Below are positions 38,264 to 47,837 of a DNA stretch of 64,000 nt, one piece after another. Position 1 is the first letter of the stretch; the number at the start of each line of letters is the position of its first letter. A model generated the notes under the pieces. The model ran no database searches and was not told the origin of the DNA. It saw only the letters and a list, made by a program, of their open reading frames with translations. Source of the DNA: Phycicoccus sp. M110.8 (GTDB taxonomy: Bacteria; Actinomycetota; Actinomycetes; Actinomycetales; Dermatophilaceae); contig NZ_JAWDIC010000002.1 of NCBI RefSeq assembly GCF_032464895.1, forward strand, positions 310,001 through 374,000, written 5' to 3'. The translations under genes and the position numbers were made by a program.

Positions 38264-38961
38264 GCGACCACCTCCGCGGCCTCGGCACCGTGCGCGGCAC
38301 CCCGCTCGTGCGCGGCTCCCGGACCCCCCTCGGCCCCCAGCTCCTGCGTCGCCCCCAGCTCGTGCCGGACCGGCTGGCCCAGGGCGCGGACGGTGGCGTG
38401 GCTGCACTGGACGACGACGGTGAGGCCCTCACCGGCATACCGGTGGGCGGCGCTCCACCACTCCTCGGGCCTGCCGCCCAGGCGGTCGGGGGCGGTGACG
38501 ACGAGCACGCGCGTGAGCGCACGGCGTGCCGCGACGTCCAGGAGCAGCCGGGTGCGGGCACCCGGGTCGAGCGCCTCGAAGCGCTCCCTTGCGAGGTCCT
38601 GCAGGCCGTGCGCGGTGAGGAGCGCCCGCGTGGCGGCGCGGCTCGACGGCAGCCCGGCCAGGGCCAGCTGCTCGGCCACGGCGGCACGCACCGTGACGGC
38701 GTCCTCCGGGGCGCTCACGTCGGGCACGTCGACCAGCGCGACGTGCCGGCGCAGCGCGGCGGTGTCGGGGTCGCCGTCGAGCGTGACCGAGCCGCCCGCG
38801 AGGCGGATGCGGCCCGCGAGGGCGAGGGCGAGTGCTACGTGACCGGGGCCGGGGTCGCCGGCGACCAGCTCGACGCGGCGGGGCGACGCGTGCAGCGTCG
38901 TCGGCAGCAGCAGCGGGCCGTGCAGCCCGGCGACCTCGACGCGGTCGGCGAGGAGCTCCAT
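38260..38961 (-). CDS. ABC-type ATPase-like protein with degenerate Walker A
   Basis: A 233-residue protein with the layout of an ABC nucleotide-binding domain (MELLADRVEVAGLHGPLLLP, GGSVTLDGDPDTAALRRHVALVD, then a RALTRVLVVTAPDRLGG Walker-B-like region), but the P-loop is GDPGPGHVALALALAG, in which the Lys-Ser/Thr of GxxGxGK(S/T) is lost (His-Val). The LSGGQ signature is also replaced (LDPGARTRLLLDVAAR). ATP hydrolysis is therefore unlikely; it may be a structural or regulatory partner of YhgE. The C-terminus has Ala/Glu/His-rich repeats. The ATG at 38961 is chosen by homology. The overlap with the YhgE gene shows an operon. Confidence 0.65.
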   Translation of the reverse strand: MELLADRVEVAGLHGPLLLPTTLHASPRRVELVAGDPGPGHVALALALAGRIRLAGGSVTLDGDPDTAALRRHVALVDVPDVSAPEDAVTVRAAVAEQLALAGLPSSRAATRALLTAHGLQDLARERFEALDPGARTRLLLDVAARRALTRVLVVTAPDRLGGRPEEWWSAAHRYAGEGLTVVVQCSHATVRALGQPVRHELGATQELGAEGGPGAAHERGAAHGAEAAEVVA

Positions 38962-39040
38962 GTCTGTCCTTCTCCGGCCGCCGGGGACCCCGGCACCCCG
39001 AGGGGGAAGGGCCCGCACCGGCGGTCTCGAGTGCGGTCGT

Positions 39041-39080
39041 ACTTTGGATACACATCCGTATCCGATACAGCAGTGTATCC
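39041..39080. promoter_or_regulatory. TetR operator/promoter region
   Basis: GGATACAC (39047-39054) and GTGTATCC (39073-39080) form outer arms, and GTATCCGATAC (39058-39068) is an inner palindrome. The set lies immediately before the TetR start and upstream of the divergent ABC-like/YhgE operon. Nested, symmetric sites of this type are usual for TetR autoregulation. Confidence 0.75.
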
Positions 39081-39087
39081 TCAAGGC

Positions 39088-39750
39088 ATGGCCACCGCCA
39101 ACGCAGACCAGGGCAAGCCGCGCTCACACCGCCGGCAGGCCACCCGCGACCGGCTCCTCGCCGCGGCCGGAGAGGTCTTCGCCGAGCGCGGCTTCCACGG
39201 CGCGAGCGTCGAGGACATCTGCGAGCGTGCCGGTTTCACCCGGGGCGCGTTCTACTCGAACTTCACCGACAAGGACGAGCTCGTCACCGAGCTCTACGCC
39301 CAGCACTCGCGGCGGCTGCGGACGGCCGTCACCGAGGTCGCGTCGCGACCCGGGCTGACCCTGCCCGACCTGCTCGACGCCGTCGTCGACGTGTGGGCGG
39401 GCGACCCGGAGGAGCGCCGCCGCTGGCACCTGCTGACGACCGAGTTCGGGTTGCACGCGCTGCGCGACGAGCAGGCCCGGCGCGCATGGGCCGCGATCCA
39501 GGCCGACGTGCGCTCGGGGCTCGCGGAGGTCGTCGACGGCATCGTCCGCAGCCACGACCTGCACCCGACGGTGTCGACCGACCGCTTCGTCCGCTTGGTG
39601 ACGATGGTGCTGCAGGGCGGCCTGGCGCAGCACCTGCTCGAGCCCGACCAGGTCGGCCCGGGCGAGCTCGAGCGGGAGTTCCTGCCCCTGGTGACCGCCG
39701 CGGCCACCGAGGGCGCCGGGGCGGCAAGAGGGGGTCGCGCGGGCCGCTAG
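39088..39750 (+). CDS. TetR-family transcriptional regulator
   Basis: A 220-residue regulator with an N-terminal TetR helix-turn-helix ([41 protein letters not shown]) and a C-terminal ligand-binding domain I cannot assign. The ATG at 39088 is the only one consistent with the HTH start and lies directly after the operator. It is divergent from the degenerate ABC/YhgE operon, so it probably represses that operon and itself until a toxic or membrane-active ligand binds. The last residues are Gly/Arg-rich. Confidence 0.92.
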   Translation: MATANADQGKPRSHRRQATRDRLLAAAGEVFAERGFHGASVEDICERAGFTRGAFYSNFTDKDELVTELYAQHSRRLRTAVTEVASRPGLTLPDLLDAVVDVWAGDPEERRRWHLLTTEFGLHALRDEQARRAWAAIQADVRSGLAEVVDGIVRSHDLHPTVSTDRFVRLVTMVLQGGLAQHLLEPDQVGPGELEREFLPLVTAAATEGAGAARGGRAGR

Positions 39751-39759
39751 CCTTCGGCC

Positions 39760-40872
39760 ATGGCGAAGGCACCCGCACTGCTCGACGTCGTCCCCCGGCA
39801 GCCGGCCGACCGCGCTTGGCTCGACGAGGCCGTCCGGCGGATCCAGGCGGACGCCAACCGCAGCGCCGACACCCACCTCATCTCGGTCCCGGTCCCCGGC
39901 CTGCCCGGCATCGACCTGTACCTCAAGGACGAGTCGACCCACCCCACCGGCAGCCTCAAGCACCGGCTGGCCCGGTCGCTGTTCCTCTACGCCCTCTGCA
40001 ACGGCGAGCTGCACCGGGGCACGACCGTCATCGAGGCGTCGAGCGGGTCGACGGCCGTGTCGGAGGCCTACTTCGCGCGCATGCTCGACCTGCCCTTCGT
40101 GGCGGTCATGGCCCGCAGCACCAGCCCGGAGAAGATCGCCCTCATCGAGCGCGAGGGTGGCCGCTGCCACCTGGTCGACGACGCCGGCGAGGTGTACGAC
40201 GTCGCCCGGCGCCTCGCCGACGAGCTCGGCGGGCACTACCTCGACCAGTTCACCTACGCCGAGCGCGCCACCGATTGGCGCGGCAACAACAACATCGCCG
40301 AGTCGGTCTTCGAGCAGATGACCCGCGAGCGCCACCCCGTGCCGACCTGGGTGGTCGTGGGTGCGGGCACCGGCGGCACCTGCGCGACGATCGGACGGTT
40401 CGTGCGCTACCGCAGCCTGGCCACGCAGGTGTGCGTCGTCGACCCGGAGAACTCCGCCTTCCTCCCGGCCTTCGCAGGTGACGACGAGGGCGTGGCGCGG
40501 GCGTGCGGCTCGCGCATCGAGGGCATCGGGCGGCCACGCGTGGAACCGAGCTTCGTCCCCGCCGTCGTCGACCGGATGATGCTGGTCCCCGACGTCGCCT
40601 CGGTGGCGGCGATGCGGTTCCTGGCCGAGCGCACCGGGCTGCGCGCGGGCTGCTCGACGGGCACCAACCTCTACGGCGCGCTGCGGCTCGCGTGCGAGAT
40701 GGCCGAGCGCGGCGAGGAGGGCAGCATCGTGTCGCTGCTGTGCGACGGCGCCGACCGGTATGCCGGGACGTACCTGTGCGACGACTGGGTCGCCGAGCGC
40801 GGGTGGGACCTCCAGGGCCCGACCGCCACCCTGCGCCGCGCCTGGGACGAGGGCGTCTGGGACGAGGCCTGA
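39760..40872 (+). CDS. cds1: PLP-dependent cysteine desulfhydrase-like protein (Cds1 type)
   Basis: A 370-residue fold-type II PLP enzyme. The internal-aldimine lysine is in [17 protein letters not shown] near residue 65, the phosphate-binding loop is [16 protein letters not shown], and the pocket [16 protein letters not shown]. Length and sequence resemble the actinobacterial cysteine-synthase-like family that includes mycobacterial Cds1 (Rv3684), which degrades L-cysteine to H2S, pyruvate and ammonia. TAGCCT lies six bases before the ATG, so the start is probably leaderless. It is convergent with a MoaD-like gene. A biosynthetic cysteine synthase activity cannot be excluded from sequence alone. 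Confidence 0.75.
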   Translation: MAKAPALLDVVPRQPADRAWLDEAVRRIQADANRSADTHLISVPVPGLPGIDLYLKDESTHPTGSLKHRLARSLFLYALCNGELHRGTTVIEASSGSTAVSEAYFARMLDLPFVAVMARSTSPEKIALIEREGGRCHLVDDAGEVYDVARRLADELGGHYLDQFTYAERATDWRGNNNIAESVFEQMTRERHPVPTWVVVGAGTGGTCATIGRFVRYRSLATQVCVVDPENSAFLPAFAGDDEGVARACGSRIEGIGRPRVEPSFVPAVVDRMMLVPDVASVAAMRFLAERTGLRAGCSTGTNLYGALRLACEMAERGEEGSIVSLLCDGADRYAGTYLCDDWVAERGWDLQGPTATLRRAWDEGVWDEA

Positions 40873-40882
40873 CGCCCCTCCC

Positions 40883-41167
40883 CTAGCCGCCGGAGACGGC
40901 GTTGACGACGTGCACGGTCGCGGTCCCGGCGACCGGCGTCGCGACACCCTCGAGCCGCTTGGCGTCCTCCCCGTCGACGAACACGTTCACGTGCCGGCGG
41001 ATCTCGCCGCGCTCGTCCCGGACCCGGCGCGCCAGCACCGGCCACGGCTCGAACGCGCGGTCGAGCACCTCCGACAGCACCGCGCCGTCGGCGACCTCGA
41101 CCGGCAGCTCGGCCGCTCCGTCGGCCAGGTCGCGCAGCAGGCCCGGCAGCACCACACGGACCGTCAC
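40883..41167 (-). CDS. MoaD/ThiS-family ubiquitin-like protein
   Basis: A 94-residue beta-grasp protein ending in Gly-Gly (HVVNAVSGG), the tail that is adenylated and thiocarboxylated in sulfur carriers. The body MTVRVVLPGLLRDLADGAAELPVEV...HVNVFVDGEDAKRLEGVATPVA is typical of MoaD-like proteins. No MoaE, ThiG or CysM lies nearby, so the sulfur acceptor is unknown. Its ATG overlaps the stop of the BNR-repeat gene by four bases, so the two are translationally coupled. A Cds1-like cysteine enzyme lies convergent with it, which may supply sulfur; this is inference. Confidence 0.85.
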   Translation of the reverse strand: MTVRVVLPGLLRDLADGAAELPVEVADGAVLSEVLDRAFEPWPVLARRVRDERGEIRRHVNVFVDGEDAKRLEGVATPVAGTATVHVVNAVSGG

Positions 41168-42246
41168 GGCAGCGTGACCGCCCGGACAACGAGCACGTCG
41201 GGCAGCTGCGTCGCGATCCGCTCGAACGTCTCACCCTCGTCCGTCGAGGCGTAGACCTCGCCGTTGCGGGTGCCGACGTACAGCCCGGGCTGCTCGGAGG
41301 TGTCGGTGCCCGCGGCGTCGCGCAGCACGTTGGTCCAGCTGTGCGGGAGCCCGGTCGTCAGCTCGCGCCAGGTGGCGCCGGCGTCGTCGGACCGCGCGAC
41401 CTGCAGCTGCGCGTTCGGCGGGATCCGTTCGCCGTCGGAGGCGATCGGCACGAGCCAGACCGAGTCGCCGCGCGCAGGGTTGGCCACCGCCGTCATCCCG
41501 AAGTTGGTCGGCAGGCCCTCCTCGATCGAGGTCCACGTGACGCCGTTGTCGTCGGAGCGGTAGACGCCCTTGTGGTTCTGCGCGTAGAGCCGGGTCGGGG
41601 TCGCCGAGTCGCGGGCGACCTTGTGCACGCACTGGCCGAACTCGGGCCACTCGTCGTGCGGCATGAAGTAGGCGTGGATGCCGGTGTTGCCCGGGTTCCA
41701 GGACGCGCCGCCGTCGGTGGTGTTGTAGACGCCGCCGGTGCTCATGGCCACGAGCATCGAGTCGGGGTCGGCCGGGCTCGGCAGCACCGTGTGGATCGCT
41801 CCGCCGCCGAAGCCCTCGCCCCACTGCGGCCGGTGCGGGTGCTCCCACAGCCCGCGGTTGAGCTCGAACGTCTCACCCCGGTCCGCGCTGCGCCACAGGC
41901 CCTGAGGCTCGGTGCCGGCCCAGACGACCGTGGGGTCGTGGGGGTCGGCGACCAGCTGCCAAGTGGCCTTGAGCGCGGTGTCGGTGTCAGCCGGGAACTG
42001 GATCGAGCCGTCGGGGTGCTCGACCCACGTCTGCCCCAGGTCGTCGGAGTGCTGCAGCGACGGGCCCCAGTGGGACGAGCGGAAGCCCACGAGCAGCCGG
42101 GTGGGCTCCTGTCGGGTGTCGAACAGGAGCGATAGCACCTCGCTCATCAGGAAGTGCGGGCCCTCGAGCCGCCACTCCCGCCGGTCCTCGCTGCGTGCCA
42201 GCCACAGCCCCTTGCGCGTCCCGATCCCGACGATGGTCTCGCTCAT
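41164..42246 (-). CDS. BNR/WD40-like beta-propeller (sortilin/sialidase-fold) protein
   Basis: A 360-residue protein with at least five BNR (Asp-box) motifs, S-x-D-x-G-x-T-W, such as HSDDLGQTWVEH, RSADRGETFELN, NTTDGGASWNPG, RSDDNGVTWTSI, RSDDAGATWREL and ASTDEGETFERI. The fold is a six-bladed beta-propeller without the arginine triad needed for sialidase, so enzymatic activity is unlikely. No signal peptide is present, so it is cytosolic. It is coupled to a MoaD-like protein by a four-base overlap, a pairing I recall as recurrent in Actinobacteria. It may bind or load that carrier; this is unproven. Confidence 0.82.
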   Translation of the reverse strand: MSETIVGIGTRKGLWLARSEDRREWRLEGPHFLMSEVLSLLFDTRQEPTRLLVGFRSSHWGPSLQHSDDLGQTWVEHPDGSIQFPADTDTALKATWQLVADPHDPTVVWAGTEPQGLWRSADRGETFELNRGLWEHPHRPQWGEGFGGGAIHTVLPSPADPDSMLVAMSTGGVYNTTDGGASWNPGNTGIHAYFMPHDEWPEFGQCVHKVARDSATPTRLYAQNHKGVYRSDDNGVTWTSIEEGLPTNFGMTAVANPARGDSVWLVPIASDGERIPPNAQLQVARSDDAGATWRELTTGLPHSWTNVLRDAAGTDTSEQPGLYVGTRNGEVYASTDEGETFERIATQLPDVLVVRAVTLP

Positions 42247-42333
42247 GGAACCTCAGGATGCCACCGCCCACCGACGGCGTCACCGGCTTTTGGGCGCAGG
42301 CCCCGTTCCTCGGGGATGCAGGCCAGGGACGCG

Positions 42334-43257
42334 CTAGGGGTGCACGAGGTTGCGCAGCGGCAGGCCCGCGGCATACGCCCCCAGCTGCTCCCGCAGGAGT
42401 CGGGTGGCGCGCGGCGTGAAGGCGCTCGACGCACCCCCGACGTGCGGTGTGATGAGCACGCCCGGGAGGTCCCACAGCGGGTGGTCCTCGGGCAGCGGCT
42501 CGGGGTCGGTGACGTCGAGGGCCGCCCGGATCCGGCCCGCGCGGGCGTGCCGCACGAGGGCGTCGGTGTCGACCACGCCGCCTCGCGCGACGTTCACGAG
42601 CAGTGACCCATCGGGCATCGCCGCGAGGAAGGCGTCGTCGACCAGGCCCGCCGTGACCTCGCTCAGCGGCACGATGAGGATCACGACGTCGTGCTGGGGC
42701 AGCAGGTCGGGCAGCTCGTCGACGCCGTGCACCGAGCGGACCAGCTCGTCGCCGGCGCGGGCGCGGGAGGCCACCGCCGTGACCGTGACCTCGAACGGGG
42801 TCAGGCGGGCCGCGATGGCCCTGCCGATCGAGCCGTACCCGACGACGAGCACGCGCTTGTCGGCGAGCGCCGGGTGCATCGTCGTGGGCAGCCAGCGGTG
42901 CTCTCGCTGGGCGACGACGAAGTCCGGGACGTCGCGCAGCGACGCCAGCGTCAGGGCCACCGCCAGCTCCGCCGTCGAGGCGTCGTGGACGCCCGCGGCG
43001 TTCGCCAGCCGCGCACCGGGGGGCAGCAGGTCCGGGACGCCGTCGTAGCCGGCGGTGAGCAGCTGCACCAGGTCGAGGTCCGGGAGCGTCGACAGCACGG
43101 GCAGCCGGGGCCCGGCCCCGAGGTACGGCGGCACCACGACACGCACCTCCTTCGCCCGCGGGTGCGGCTCGGACAGGTCCCACACGCCCAGCTCCAGCCC
43201 GGGCACGGGACCCACCGCGTCGACCCACTCCTGCCCCGGCAGCGTCACGAGCACCAT
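42334..43257 (-). CDS. D-isomer-specific 2-hydroxyacid dehydrogenase family protein
   Basis: A 307-residue NAD(P)-dependent dehydrogenase. The nucleotide-binding motif is VLVVGYGSIGRAIAARL, and the catalytic Arg, Glu and His lie in NVARGGVVDTDALV, LDVTDPEPLPEDHPLW and ITPHVGGASSAF. It reduces a 2-keto acid to a D-2-hydroxy acid; glyoxylate, hydroxypyruvate or phenylpyruvate are possible. The ATG at 43255-43257 follows TAGCGT by seven bases, so it is probably leaderless. It is divergent from the lipoprotein gene, sharing an 80-base control region. The specific substrate cannot be stated. Confidence 0.88.
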   Translation of the reverse strand: MVLVTLPGQEWVDAVGPVPGLELGVWDLSEPHPRAKEVRVVVPPYLGAGPRLPVLSTLPDLDLVQLLTAGYDGVPDLLPPGARLANAAGVHDASTAELAVALTLASLRDVPDFVVAQREHRWLPTTMHPALADKRVLVVGYGSIGRAIAARLTPFEVTVTAVASRARAGDELVRSVHGVDELPDLLPQHDVVILIVPLSEVTAGLVDDAFLAAMPDGSLLVNVARGGVVDTDALVRHARAGRIRAALDVTDPEPLPEDHPLWDLPGVLITPHVGGASSAFTPRATRLLREQLGAYAAGLPLRNLVHP

Positions 43258-43337
43258 GGCCGCCACGCTAGCCGGGGGCGCGCGCGCCCGGTCCGGCGCG
43301 TCCACGTCGCGTCCTGTCACCTACCGCACAATGGGGT

Positions 43338-44567
43338 ATGCCGCCGCGCCCCACCACCCGCGCCGTGCGGGCCCTCGCAGCGGGGTCCGCCGTGGTCGTG
43401 ACCCTGCTGGCCGCGACCGGCTGCAGCGGGTCCCCCGCGTCCGACGGGACGGTCACCGCACCCTCCCTCACGACGACCCGGGCCGGGGAGGGCGGCACGT
43501 CCGGCACCACCCCGCCATCGAGCACCGCGCCGTCGAGCGGCACCCCGTCGTCGGGCACGGGCTCGTCGACCGGGACGCCCTCGACCGGCGCCACCGCGGC
43601 CCGCCCGGCCGTCGTCACCGTGGCTCGCGACCTCGACGTCCCGTGGGCGGTCGCGTTCCTGCCGGACGGCTCCGCACTGGTCACCCTGCGCGACCGGGCG
43701 CAGCTGCTGCACGTCCGCGAGGGATCGGCGCCCGTGGTCCTCGGCACCGTCCCCGGGGTCGCGCCCGCCGGTGAGGGCGGCCTGCTGGGCGTCGCGGTGT
43801 CGCCGACCTTCGCGCGCGACCACCGCGTCTTCGTCTACTACACCGGGGAGCAGGACAACCGGGTCGTGCGGCTGACGTTCGCCGACGGGAGGGCGACGTC
43901 GTTCACACCGGTGCTCACCGGCATACCGAAGGCCGGGTTCCACAACGGCGGGCGCCTCGCGTTCGGGCCGGACGGGTACCTCTACGTCACCACGGGCGAC
44001 GCGGGCAACCGGCCCGCGGCGCAGGACAAGGGCGCGCTCGGCGGCAAGATCCTGCGGGTCACGCAGGACGGTGCGGCGGCCCCCGGCAACCCGTTCGGCA
44101 CGCGCGTGTGGAGCTACGGGCACCGCAATGTCCAGGGCATCGCGTGGGCCCCCGACGGGCGCATGTATGCCAGCGAGTTCGGCCAGGACACGTGGGACGA
44201 GCTCAACCTCATCCAGCCCGGGCGCAACTACGGCTGGCCGGTGGTCGAGGGCCGGGCGGGTCGGGCCGGGTACACCGACCCGCTCGTGCAGTGGCCGACG
44301 TCGCAGGCCTCACCGAGCGGCATCGCGATCGCGGACGGGTCGGTCTGGATGGCGGCCCTGCGAGGTCGTTCGCTGTGGCGGATCCCGTTGCAGGGCAACG
44401 GCGTCGGGACGCCGCAGCGGCTGCTGGAAGGGCGCTACGGGCGGCTGCGCGACGTCGTGTCGGCGGGCAGCGGCCGGCTCTGGGTGGTCACGAGCAACAC
44501 GTTCCGCGGCAACCCCGGCCCGCAGGACGACCGGATCCTCGACGTGGCCATCTCCTCCCTGCGCTGA
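43338..44567 (+). CDS. Lipoprotein of the PQQ-dependent sugar (sorbosone/glucose) dehydrogenase family
   Basis: A 409-residue exported beta-propeller protein. Residues 1-30 are a lipoprotein signal peptide with lipobox LLAATGC, followed by a Ser/Thr/Pro/Gly-rich linker (about residues 30-85). The propeller carries LDVPWAVAFLPDGSALVT, EGGLLGVAVSPTF, HNGGRLAFGPDGYLYVTTGDAG and RVWSYGHRNVQGIAWAPDGR, typical of the GSDH/sorbosone dehydrogenase family. It should sit on the outer face of the membrane and oxidise sugars if PQQ is available; some members act without known cofactor. The ATG at 43338 is preceded by CACAAT, possibly a -10 box. Confidence 0.88.
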   Translation: MPPRPTTRAVRALAAGSAVVVTLLAATGCSGSPASDGTVTAPSLTTTRAGEGGTSGTTPPSSTAPSSGTPSSGTGSSTGTPSTGATAARPAVVTVARDLDVPWAVAFLPDGSALVTLRDRAQLLHVREGSAPVVLGTVPGVAPAGEGGLLGVAVSPTFARDHRVFVYYTGEQDNRVVRLTFADGRATSFTPVLTGIPKAGFHNGGRLAFGPDGYLYVTTGDAGNRPAAQDKGALGGKILRVTQDGAAAPGNPFGTRVWSYGHRNVQGIAWAPDGRMYASEFGQDTWDELNLIQPGRNYGWPVVEGRAGRAGYTDPLVQWPTSQASPSGIAIADGSVWMAALRGRSLWRIPLQGNGVGTPQRLLEGRYGRLRDVVSAGSGRLWVVTSNTFRGNPGPQDDRILDVAISSLR

Positions 44568-44620
44568 GCCCGCCCGCTCCCCCACCCCTCGCCGCCCGCC
44601 GCCCCGCCCCCGACGCGCAG

Positions 44621-44683
44621 AACGGCAGTTGCGGACGTGAAACGGGGCTCCAGAACTGCCGTTTCATGCCAGCAACTGCCGTT
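44621..44683. repeat. Intergenic inverted repeat, divergent family copy 3
   Basis: AACGGCAGTTGC (44621-44632) and GCAACTGCCGTT (44672-44683) form a perfect 12-bp stem. An inner AAACGG/CCGTTT pair is also present. The arms differ from copies 1 and 2 by an A in place of G (AACGGCAGTTGC). It lies between the convergent lipoprotein and gatB genes. Confidence 0.7.
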
Positions 44684-44735
44684 GTGCCGAGCCGCCGTGG
44701 AGCCGAGGTGCCGGCCGGGGCGGGCCGAGTACGCG

Positions 44736-46286
44736 TCAGGTGAGCTTGGCGAGGATGAGCTCGCGGGCCCTGCCGGCGTCGGCCTGGCCCTTCATCTCCT
44801 TCATGACCTGGCCGATGAGCGCGCCGGCGGCCTGCACCTTGCCGTCGCGGATCTTCTGGGCGACGTCGGGGTTGCCCTCGATGACCTTGTCGACCGCCGC
44901 CTCGAGCGCACCGTCGTCCTGCACGAGCTCGAGCCCGCGCGCGTCGGCGACCTGCGTCGGCGTTCCCTCGCCGGCGACGACGCCGTCGAGGACCTGCCGG
45001 GCCATCGAGTCGTTGAGGCGGCCGTCGCGGACCAGCCCGTCGAGCTCGGCGATGTGCTCGGCCGTGACGCCGAGGTCCGCGACCGCGACACCGTCGGCGT
45101 TCGCGCGCCGGGCCAGGTCGCCGAGCCACCACTTGCGGGCAGCCGCCGGGCTCGCGCCGGCCGCCACGGTCTCCTCGATGAGCTCGACCGCGCCGGCGTT
45201 GACGACGTCGCGCATCTCGAGGTCGCTGTAGCCCCAGTCGGACTGGAGCCGCTTGCGGCGCTGCGCCGGGGGCTCGGGCAGGGTGGCCCGCAGCTCCTCG
45301 ACCGTCTCGCGGGTCGGGGCCACCGGGACGAGGTCGGGCTCCGGGAAGTACCGGTAGTCGTCGGCGTCGGACTTGGGACGCCCCGACGTGGTCACGCCGG
45401 TGTCCTCGTGCCAGTGCCGGGTCTCCTGCAGGATCGAGCCGCCCGCGTCGAGGATCGCCGCGTGCCGCGAGATCTCGTAGCGGACCGCGCGCTCGACCGA
45501 CCGCAGCGAGTTGACGTTCTTGGTCTCGGTGCGGGTACCGAGCGGCACCGCCGCCTGCTCCTCGCTCGTCGGCTCGCCGGCCCGCGCGCGGAGCGAGACG
45601 TTGGCGTCGCAGCGCAGCGAGCCCTGCTCCATCTTCACGTCGGAGACGCCGAGCGCGCGCAGCAGGTCGCGCAGCGCGCCGACGTACGCGCGGGCCACCT
45701 CCGGCGCCCGCGAGCCGGCGCCGGTGATCGGCTTGGTGACGATCTCGATGAGCGGGATGCCGGCCCGGTTGTAGTCGACGAGCGAGTAGTCCGCGCCGTG
45801 GATGCGGCCGGTCGAGCCGCCGATGTGCAGCGACTTGCCGGTGTCCTCCTCCATGTGGGCGCGCTCGATCTCGACCCGGAAGACCTCGGTGCCGCTGCCG
45901 TGCTCGGCCGGAACCTCGACGTCGAGGTAGCCGTTGAAGGCGATCGGCTCGTCGTACTGGCTGGTCTGGAAGTTCTTCGGCATGTCCGGGTAGAAGTAGT
46001 TCTTCCGGGCGAAGCGGCACCACTGCGCGATCTCGCAGTTGAGCGCCAGGCCGATCCGGATCGCCGACTCGACGGCCTTCTCGTTGACGACCGGCAGGGC
46101 GCCGGGCAGGCCGAGGCACACCGGGCACACCTGGCTGTTCGGCTCGGCGCCGAAGCCGGTGGCGCAGCCGCAGAACATCTTGGTCGCGGTGTTGAGCTCG
46201 ACGTGGACCTCGAGGCCCATGACCGGGTCGTACCGGTCGATCGCCTCGTCGTAGTCGACGACCTCGTCGGTGACGGTGGTGGTCAT
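44736..46286 (-). CDS. gatB: Asp-tRNA(Asn)/Glu-tRNA(Gln) amidotransferase subunit GatB
   Basis: GatB binds tRNA and activates the misacylated amino acid for amidation. The 516-residue protein has the N-terminal cradle domain ([37 protein letters not shown]-like zinc cysteines, [19 protein letters not shown]) and a C-terminal YqeY-like tail domain (residues about 370-510). The ATG at 46284-46286 is used because the GGGAG is ten bases upstream; the GTG at 46295 overlaps the gatA stop. It is the last gene of gatC-gatA-gatB. With GltX in the window it explains how Gln-tRNA is made without GlnRS. Confidence 0.97.
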   Translation of the reverse strand: MTTTVTDEVVDYDEAIDRYDPVMGLEVHVELNTATKMFCGCATGFGAEPNSQVCPVCLGLPGALPVVNEKAVESAIRIGLALNCEIAQWCRFARKNYFYPDMPKNFQTSQYDEPIAFNGYLDVEVPAEHGSGTEVFRVEIERAHMEEDTGKSLHIGGSTGRIHGADYSLVDYNRAGIPLIEIVTKPITGAGSRAPEVARAYVGALRDLLRALGVSDVKMEQGSLRCDANVSLRARAGEPTSEEQAAVPLGTRTETKNVNSLRSVERAVRYEISRHAAILDAGGSILQETRHWHEDTGVTTSGRPKSDADDYRYFPEPDLVPVAPTRETVEELRATLPEPPAQRRKRLQSDWGYSDLEMRDVVNAGAVELIEETVAAGASPAAARKWWLGDLARRANADGVAVADLGVTAEHIAELDGLVRDGRLNDSMARQVLDGVVAGEGTPTQVADARGLELVQDDGALEAAVDKVIEGNPDVAQKIRDGKVQAAGALIGQVMKEMKGQADAGRARELILAKLT

Positions 46287-46291
46287 CGCGG

Positions 46292-47815
46292 TCACGCTCC
46301 CTTCAGGGCGGTCAGGTCGGGGGCCTGCGTCAGCAGCGGGCGGCCCCAGCTCTGGACGAGCATCCGCTCCAGCGCCGCACCGACGCCGTAGAGCCGCTCG
46401 TCCTGGGTGGCGGGCGCGAGGATCTGGATGCCGGTCGGCAGCCCGTCCTCGTCGGCCAGGCCGCTCGGCAGAGACATGCCGGGGACGCCCGCGAGGTTGG
46501 CCGGGATCGTCGCGACGTCCTGCAGGTACATCGACATCGGGTCGGCGAGCTTGTCCCCCAGCTTGAACGCCGTCGTGGGCGACGTCGGGCTGACGAGGAC
46601 GTCGACCTTCTCGAAGGCCGCGGCGAAGTCGTTCGAGATCAGCCGTCGGACCTTCTGCGCCTGGCCGTAGTAGGCGTCGTAGTAGCCGCTGGACAGCGCG
46701 TACGTGCCCAGGATGATGCGCCGCTTCACCTCGTCGCCGAAGCCGGCGTCACGCGTCGCTGCCATGACCTGCTCGGCGCTCGGGGCGTCGACGCCCTCGG
46801 GCAGCACCCTCAGGCCGTAGCGCATGGCGTCGAACTTGGCGAGGTTCGAGGACGCCTCGCTGGGCAGGATCAGGTAGTACGCCGCGAGCGCGTAGTCGAA
46901 GCTCGGGCAGGACACCTCGACGACCTCGGCACCGGCGCCCTCGAGCAGGGCCACCGCCTCGTCGAACCGGGCGCGCACGCCGGCCTGGTAGCCCTCGCCG
47001 CCGAGCTCCTTGATGACACCGACCCTGAGCCCGGCGACATCGGCCCGGCGGGCCGCCTCGACGACCGGCGGCGCGGGCGCGTCGATCGACGTGGAGTCCA
47101 TCGGGTCGTGGCCGCCGATGACCGAGTGCAGCAGCGCCGCGTCGAGCACGGTGCGGGTGCACGGACCGGCCTGGTCCAGGCTCGAGGCGAGCGCGACGAG
47201 GCCGTAGCGGGAGACGCCGCCGTAGGTGGGCTTGACGCCGACCGTGCCGGTGACCGCGGCGGGCTGGCGGATCGAGCCGCCCGTGTCGGTGCCGATGGCC
47301 AGCGGTGCCTCGTATGCCGCGACGACGGCCGAGGAGCCACCGCCCGAGCCGCCGGGGATGCGGTCGAGGTCCCACGGGTTGTGGGTCGGGCCGTAGGCCG
47401 AGTGCTCCGTGGAAGAGCCCATCGCGAACTCGTCCATGTTGGTCTTGCCGAGGATCGGCAGCCCGGCGGCGCGCAGCCTGGCTACCACGGTGGCGTCGTA
47501 CGGCGGCACCCAGCCCTCGAGGATGCGCGAGCCGCACGTGGTCGGCATACCGCGCGTGGCCATCACGTCCTTGACGGCGATGGGCACGCCGGCGAGGACG
47601 TGGAGGTCCTCGTCGCCGGCGGCGCGGCGGTCGTCGACCTCGCGCGCGCTCGCGAGCGCGCCCTCGGCGTCGACGTGGAGGAAGGCGTGCACGGCGCCGT
47701 CGACGGCGGCGATGCGGTCGAGGTGGGCCTGGACGAGCTCGACGGAGCTGATCTCCTTGCGGGCGAGGCCGTCGGCGAGCTCCGCGGCGGAGGCGCGGGT
47801 GAGGTCGGTGGTCAC
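46292..47815 (-). CDS. gatA: Asp-tRNA(Asn)/Glu-tRNA(Gln) amidotransferase subunit GatA
   Basis: GatA is the glutaminase of the complex, releasing ammonia for transamidation. The 507-residue amidase-signature protein has the catalytic triad Lys in [10 protein letters not shown], and cis-Ser and Ser nucleophile in [14 protein letters not shown] and [14 protein letters not shown]. The C-terminus is complete. The start is a GTG (47813-47815) with AAGGAC four bases upstream. It lies between gatC (22 bases away) and gatB, and is co-transcribed with them. Confidence 0.97.
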   Translation of the reverse strand: MTTDLTRASAAELADGLARKEISSVELVQAHLDRIAAVDGAVHAFLHVDAEGALASAREVDDRRAAGDEDLHVLAGVPIAVKDVMATRGMPTTCGSRILEGWVPPYDATVVARLRAAGLPILGKTNMDEFAMGSSTEHSAYGPTHNPWDLDRIPGGSGGGSSAVVAAYEAPLAIGTDTGGSIRQPAAVTGTVGVKPTYGGVSRYGLVALASSLDQAGPCTRTVLDAALLHSVIGGHDPMDSTSIDAPAPPVVEAARRADVAGLRVGVIKELGGEGYQAGVRARFDEAVALLEGAGAEVVEVSCPSFDYALAAYYLILPSEASSNLAKFDAMRYGLRVLPEGVDAPSAEQVMAATRDAGFGDEVKRRIILGTYALSSGYYDAYYGQAQKVRRLISNDFAAAFEKVDVLVSPTSPTTAFKLGDKLADPMSMYLQDVATIPANLAGVPGMSLPSGLADEDGLPTGIQILAPATQDERLYGVGAALERMLVQSWGRPLLTQAPDLTALKGA

Positions 47816-47837
47816 AGGTGTCCTTGGGTCCGTCGGG

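Noticed and set aside
46286-46295. GTG start for gatB at 46295
   Set aside because: The Shine-Dalgarno would abut the codon. The ATG at 46286 has correct spacing. The two differ by only three residues, so the choice is not firm.
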